Source: Clostridia bacterium (GTDB lineage Bacteria > Bacillota > Peptococcia > DRI-13 > DTU073). Taken from it: 8,161 nucleotides of DNA. The notes under the pieces were generated by a model. It saw nothing but the letters and a program-made list of their open reading frames with translations, was not told the DNA's origin and did not search any database. Within the stretch, counting starts at the first letter, position 1. The number at the start of each line of letters is the position of its first letter. The stretch lies in contig JAQVYD010000026.1 of the NCBI GenBank assembly GCA_028709105.1, positions 1 through 8,161 of the forward strand. The letters are read 5' to 3'. The position numbers and the translations under genes are program-made. This document shows positions 5,789 to 8,161 of this stretch, one piece after another.

Positions 5789-7234
5789 TTATGATGCATG
5801 TTCTCCTGAATTACGAAGATCTACTTCAAAGTAGGGAGCTGCTGTTTCGGGATTATAAGTGTAAAGTGATACACCTACGGTCACTATTCCGCAGAGAATC
5901 CCGGCTGGTATCGCCTGGTGAAGATCAAAGGGATTACCCAAGACATTACTCCAGACGATTGACGAGACAAACCCGGTGAAAATTCCGGAAAGAACCCCTG
6001 CTTTGGTAGCTTTTCGCCATAAAAGTGTGGCCAGCGTAGGTATGGAAAGAGCCGAAGCAAAAAAGGTAAAGGCGAAATAAATCGCGGTGAGAATCTGCCT
6101 GAAGTAAAGGGCAAAAATTGCTGCTCCAAACCCCAGGATAACCACTACCCATTTAGCCATGCGCAACTGTTCTTCATCGGTAACGTCCTTTTTCACGACC
6201 GCATAAATATCAGTAATTACGGTTTGCGCAGCATTGATTAAATAACTGTCAATGGTAGACATCAGCACGGCCATAATTGCTGAAATAACAAGTGCCGAGA
6301 CAAGGGGATGGAAAGTTGCACGAACCATCAGGGGGATTAGCGCCTCTTCACTGGAATAACCGGCGGGAATGTTCGGGAAAATAACCGCAGCAGACATCCC
6401 AATCAGGGAAACCATTAAAGCATAAAATAAAATGATGACGGCTGCTCTAGTGATACCTTTTTTAGCTATCCCGCTTGATTTAGCCGCAAGGGCTCTTTGC
6501 CAGTACGGCGGGGCGGAGAGAAAATACAAGAGGTCAACGAACATAAAACCGATAATCATCATATTCGGTTTAAACGAAAAATAATTAGCGGGGAGGGTGG
6601 CACGTAGATTCCCCAATCCACCCGCACTATTTAAACATAAGATGGGTAGCATAATCCCGATAAAGAGAATCAGTAAAAGCCCTTGCACAACGTCTGTATA
6701 AGCTACGCCATATAAGCCGGACATCATTGTATAGACGACAACAATGATCACCGAAATAAAGACAGCAACTTCATAAGACACACCCCATGGTTTACAAATT
6801 AGCTCCAAGATGGTAGAGGAAGCCACCATTTGACTTCCTACTACGGCTACCAGTGTCCAAAGAACTAATACCGCCGCAACTAAAGAGGTGGTTTTGCCAA
6901 AACGTTTGTAAAACAAATCGGGGATAGAGGAGACATTGTATTTGGCGCCGACTTCTCTAATTCTGGGAGAGAGAAAAGAAAAGATGAAAAGCGCAAGAAT
7001 TGCTGTAATATTTAAGGTTACGGCCATTAAACCTTCATTATAGGCAAGTCCTGCCTGCCCCATGGTGAGAGCGGCTCCGATAAAGGAAGCGGCAAAAGTC
7101 AAGGTAACTACGGGCAGCGGAAGGGATCTGCTACTTAGATAATAATCCTCGGTATTCTGAATTTTCCCTTTGAAATAGAAACCGATAGCAAACATGGCGG
7201 CCAGATAAATTAATAAAACAAGAATTTCCAGCAA
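5789..7234 (-). CDS. Sodium:solute symporter (SSS family)
   Basis: This is a membrane symporter that uses the sodium gradient to import a small organic solute. The 481-residue protein has about 13 hydrophobic helices, the usual size and count for the family. Visible hallmarks are NTEDYYLSSRSLP (about 27-39), SGLYGVAYTDVVQG (172-185), PPYWQRALAAKS (242-253) and the helix-8 sodium-site region MSTIDSYLINAAQTVITDIY (325-344), which has the Ser-Thr pair and the Asp typical of the Na2 site. Translation starts at a TTG (7234-7232). The choice rests on an AAAGGAGGG site exactly seven bases upstream and the correct N-terminus MLEILVLLIYLAAMFAIGFYF. The gene follows the PreA-like gene by 114 bases with no visible terminator, so the two may be cotranscribed. 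The substrate is unknown: pantothenate, carboxylates or a ring-cleavage product are all possible for this family. Confidence 0.92.
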   Translation of the reverse strand: MLEILVLLIYLAAMFAIGFYFKGKIQNTEDYYLSSRSLPLPVVTLTFAASFIGAALTMGQAGLAYNEGLMAVTLNITAILALFIFSFLSPRIREVGAKYNVSSIPDLFYKRFGKTTSLVAAVLVLWTLVAVVGSQMVASSTILELICKPWGVSYEVAVFISVIIVVVYTMMSGLYGVAYTDVVQGLLLILFIGIMLPILCLNSAGGLGNLRATLPANYFSFKPNMMIIGFMFVDLLYFLSAPPYWQRALAAKSSGIAKKGITRAAVIILFYALMVSLIGMSAAVIFPNIPAGYSSEEALIPLMVRATFHPLVSALVISAIMAVLMSTIDSYLINAAQTVITDIYAVVKKDVTDEEQLRMAKWVVVILGFGAAIFALYFRQILTAIYFAFTFFASALSIPTLATLLWRKATKAGVLSGIFTGFVSSIVWSNVLGNPFDLHQAIPAGILCGIVTVGVSLYTYNPETAAPYFEVDLRNSGEHAS

Positions 7235-7248
7235 AATAATACCCTCCT

Positions 7249-7266
7249 TTTACTATTTTTAGTAAA
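7249..7266. promoter_or_regulatory. Inverted repeat just upstream of the symporter ribosome site
   Basis: TTTACTA and TAGTAAA form perfect 7-base arms around a TTTT spacer, abutting the AAAGGAGGG ribosome site of the symporter. It could be a small operator or a weak mRNA hairpin close to the Shine-Dalgarno. Because it is purely A+T-rich, chance is a real alternative. No confident promoter was found in the rest of this 114-base gap. Confidence 0.4.
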
Positions 7267-7348
7267 TCTATACCCCTCAGTATGAAACATTTAAAACAAC
7301 TATTCTGGATTAGGATATGGCAAGGGCAATTATTTAAAAAAGTTCTTC

Positions 7349-8161
7349 TCAGTTTATCTTGGTCATCTCGATCGCTTTATGGGGGCACAAAGACCAACAA
7401 ACGCCGCACCCATCACATTTCTCGGCATCAATATTCACACTTCCGTCCCGGACGGTGATGGCATCAAATAAACAAGAATCCACACATCTCTTACAGCTTG
7501 TACATTTATTTTTATCCATTCTTGCTTTGATGGGGGGAGCGTATTCCGGAACCTCAGTATATTGAAGGGATAAGCCGCGGAAATCTTCGAGCGATTGATA
7601 GTTGTGTCTCTTCATATATTCGTCAATTCCCTCGGCAATTTCAGACAGAACTTTATACCCACGGGCATAAATAGCACCACAGACCTGTACTGTTGTAGCC
7701 CCGATCAGCAGGTATTTTACAGCATCTTCCCAAGTTTGCACACCGGTTACCCCGGAGAGCGGTACAGATACCTTGGGGGCAAGTTTAGCCATATAGGCCA
7801 AGCTCACGGAACGGAGCCAGGAACCACCGAGACCGGGCAGACCAAGGCTATGGAGAGATCCCAGGACAGGACGGCCGGTTTCCACATCAATCTCGGTTCC
7901 TTCGAAACCAAAAGTGCCCAGACCGGTAATCGCATCAGCACCGGCCAGCTCTACTTGGGGGCCGACTATTGCCGGATCCTCATTGATCGCCATTAGCTTC
8001 ACGATTACCGGGATCTTTACGGCATCTTTAACGGCTTTAACGATGCTCGGATTAGTATAAGCAATATAGGGCCGCCAGCAGTGCATATTTAACTCCAGGG
8101 CATCAGCACCTGCATTTTCCATTTTCTTAGCAAGATTGACCCATGATTCATAATCATGGGG
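7349..8161 (-). CDS. PreA-like dihydropyrimidine dehydrogenase family protein, C-terminal part (cut by window edge)
   Basis: PreA-type proteins are the FMN and iron-sulfur subunit that reduces pyrimidines, the first step of reductive pyrimidine breakdown in the cytoplasm. The frame is open to the right edge: 13 further codons precede the Met at 8122, so that Met is internal. The visible 270 residues contain the DHOD-like barrel end, with VKIPVIVKL, GADAITGLGTFG, GLPGLGGSWLR and the flavin-phosphate region PLSGVTGVQTWEDAVKYLLIGATTVQVCG. A ferredoxin tail follows with two 4Fe-4S motifs, CTSCKRCVDSC and CDGCGVCWSLCP. The catalytic loop carries a Cys in NMHCWRPYIA rather than the usual N-x-S-C-P. 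The barrel strand GLGTFG lacks the Asn-Thr pair seen in ordinary PreA. A relative acting on another unsaturated ring is therefore possible. It is the first gene seen of the cluster with the two transporters. Confidence 0.85.
   Translation of the reverse strand, partial: PHDYESWVNLAKKMENAGADALELNMHCWRPYIAYTNPSIVKAVKDAVKIPVIVKLMAINEDPAIVGPQVELAGADAITGLGTFGFEGTEIDVETGRPVLGSLHSLGLPGLGGSWLRSVSLAYMAKLAPKVSVPLSGVTGVQTWEDAVKYLLIGATTVQVCGAIYARGYKVLSEIAEGIDEYMKRHNYQSLEDFRGLSLQYTEVPEYAPPIKARMDKNKCTSCKRCVDSCLFDAITVRDGSVNIDAEKCDGCGVCWSLCPHKAIEMTKIN

Noticed and set aside
7331..7348. Possible intrinsic terminator after the PreA-like gene
   Set aside because: A T-run is present on the minus strand but no stem precedes it, so cotranscription into the symporter cannot be excluded.
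7595..7996. 133-codon open frame on the plus strand
   Set aside because: It is antisense to the well-supported PreA-like gene and has no family resemblance; it is a shadow of that gene's codon use.
8140..8160. Inverted repeat CCCATGAT/ATCATGGG
   Set aside because: It lies within the PreA-like coding frame, is short, and shows no regulatory context; chance is sufficient.

Overview
The window looks like chromosomal DNA of an anaerobic Firmicute (Clostridia, or possibly a Negativicute). The evidence is strong GGAGG-type ribosome binding sites, near-consensus sigma-A promoters, moderately A+T-rich DNA, a lipoprotein-type efflux adaptor, and a ferredoxin-domain dihydropyrimidine-dehydrogenase-like enzyme. 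The genus cannot be fixed from the sequence alone.

Positions 1-2021 hold a minus-strand drug-efflux operon: a lipoprotein membrane-fusion adaptor (786-1805) overlapping by ATGA the start of an RND pump whose gene runs off the left edge. Its promoter is textbook (TTGACA-17-TAGAAT). A 16-base inverted repeat of TetR-repressor type sits just downstream of the predicted transcription start. Divergent from it, with its own promoter, is a complete cardiolipin synthase gene (2022-3584, plus strand).

Positions 3585-3939 contain no gene. They hold a roughly 300-bp MITE-like element with 12-bp perfect terminal inverted repeats, long imperfect internal arms and two apical hairpins, followed by a second short repeat hairpin.

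Positions 3940-8161 are a minus-strand cluster, read from right to left: a PreA-like flavin/iron-sulfur dihydropyrimidine-dehydrogenase-family protein (cut by the right edge), a sodium:solute symporter with a TTG start, one or two small proteins (57 and up to 60 residues) around a 12-bp tandem repeat, and an NCS1 nucleobase-type permease. The likely theme is uptake and reductive breakdown of a pyrimidine, hydantoin or related cyclic amide. The enzyme departs from ordinary PreA at its catalytic loop, so the substrate is open.

The least explained parts are the small-protein region between the two transporters (5433-5772) and the folded repeat element after cls. No RNA gene, CRISPR array or autonomous transposase was seen.
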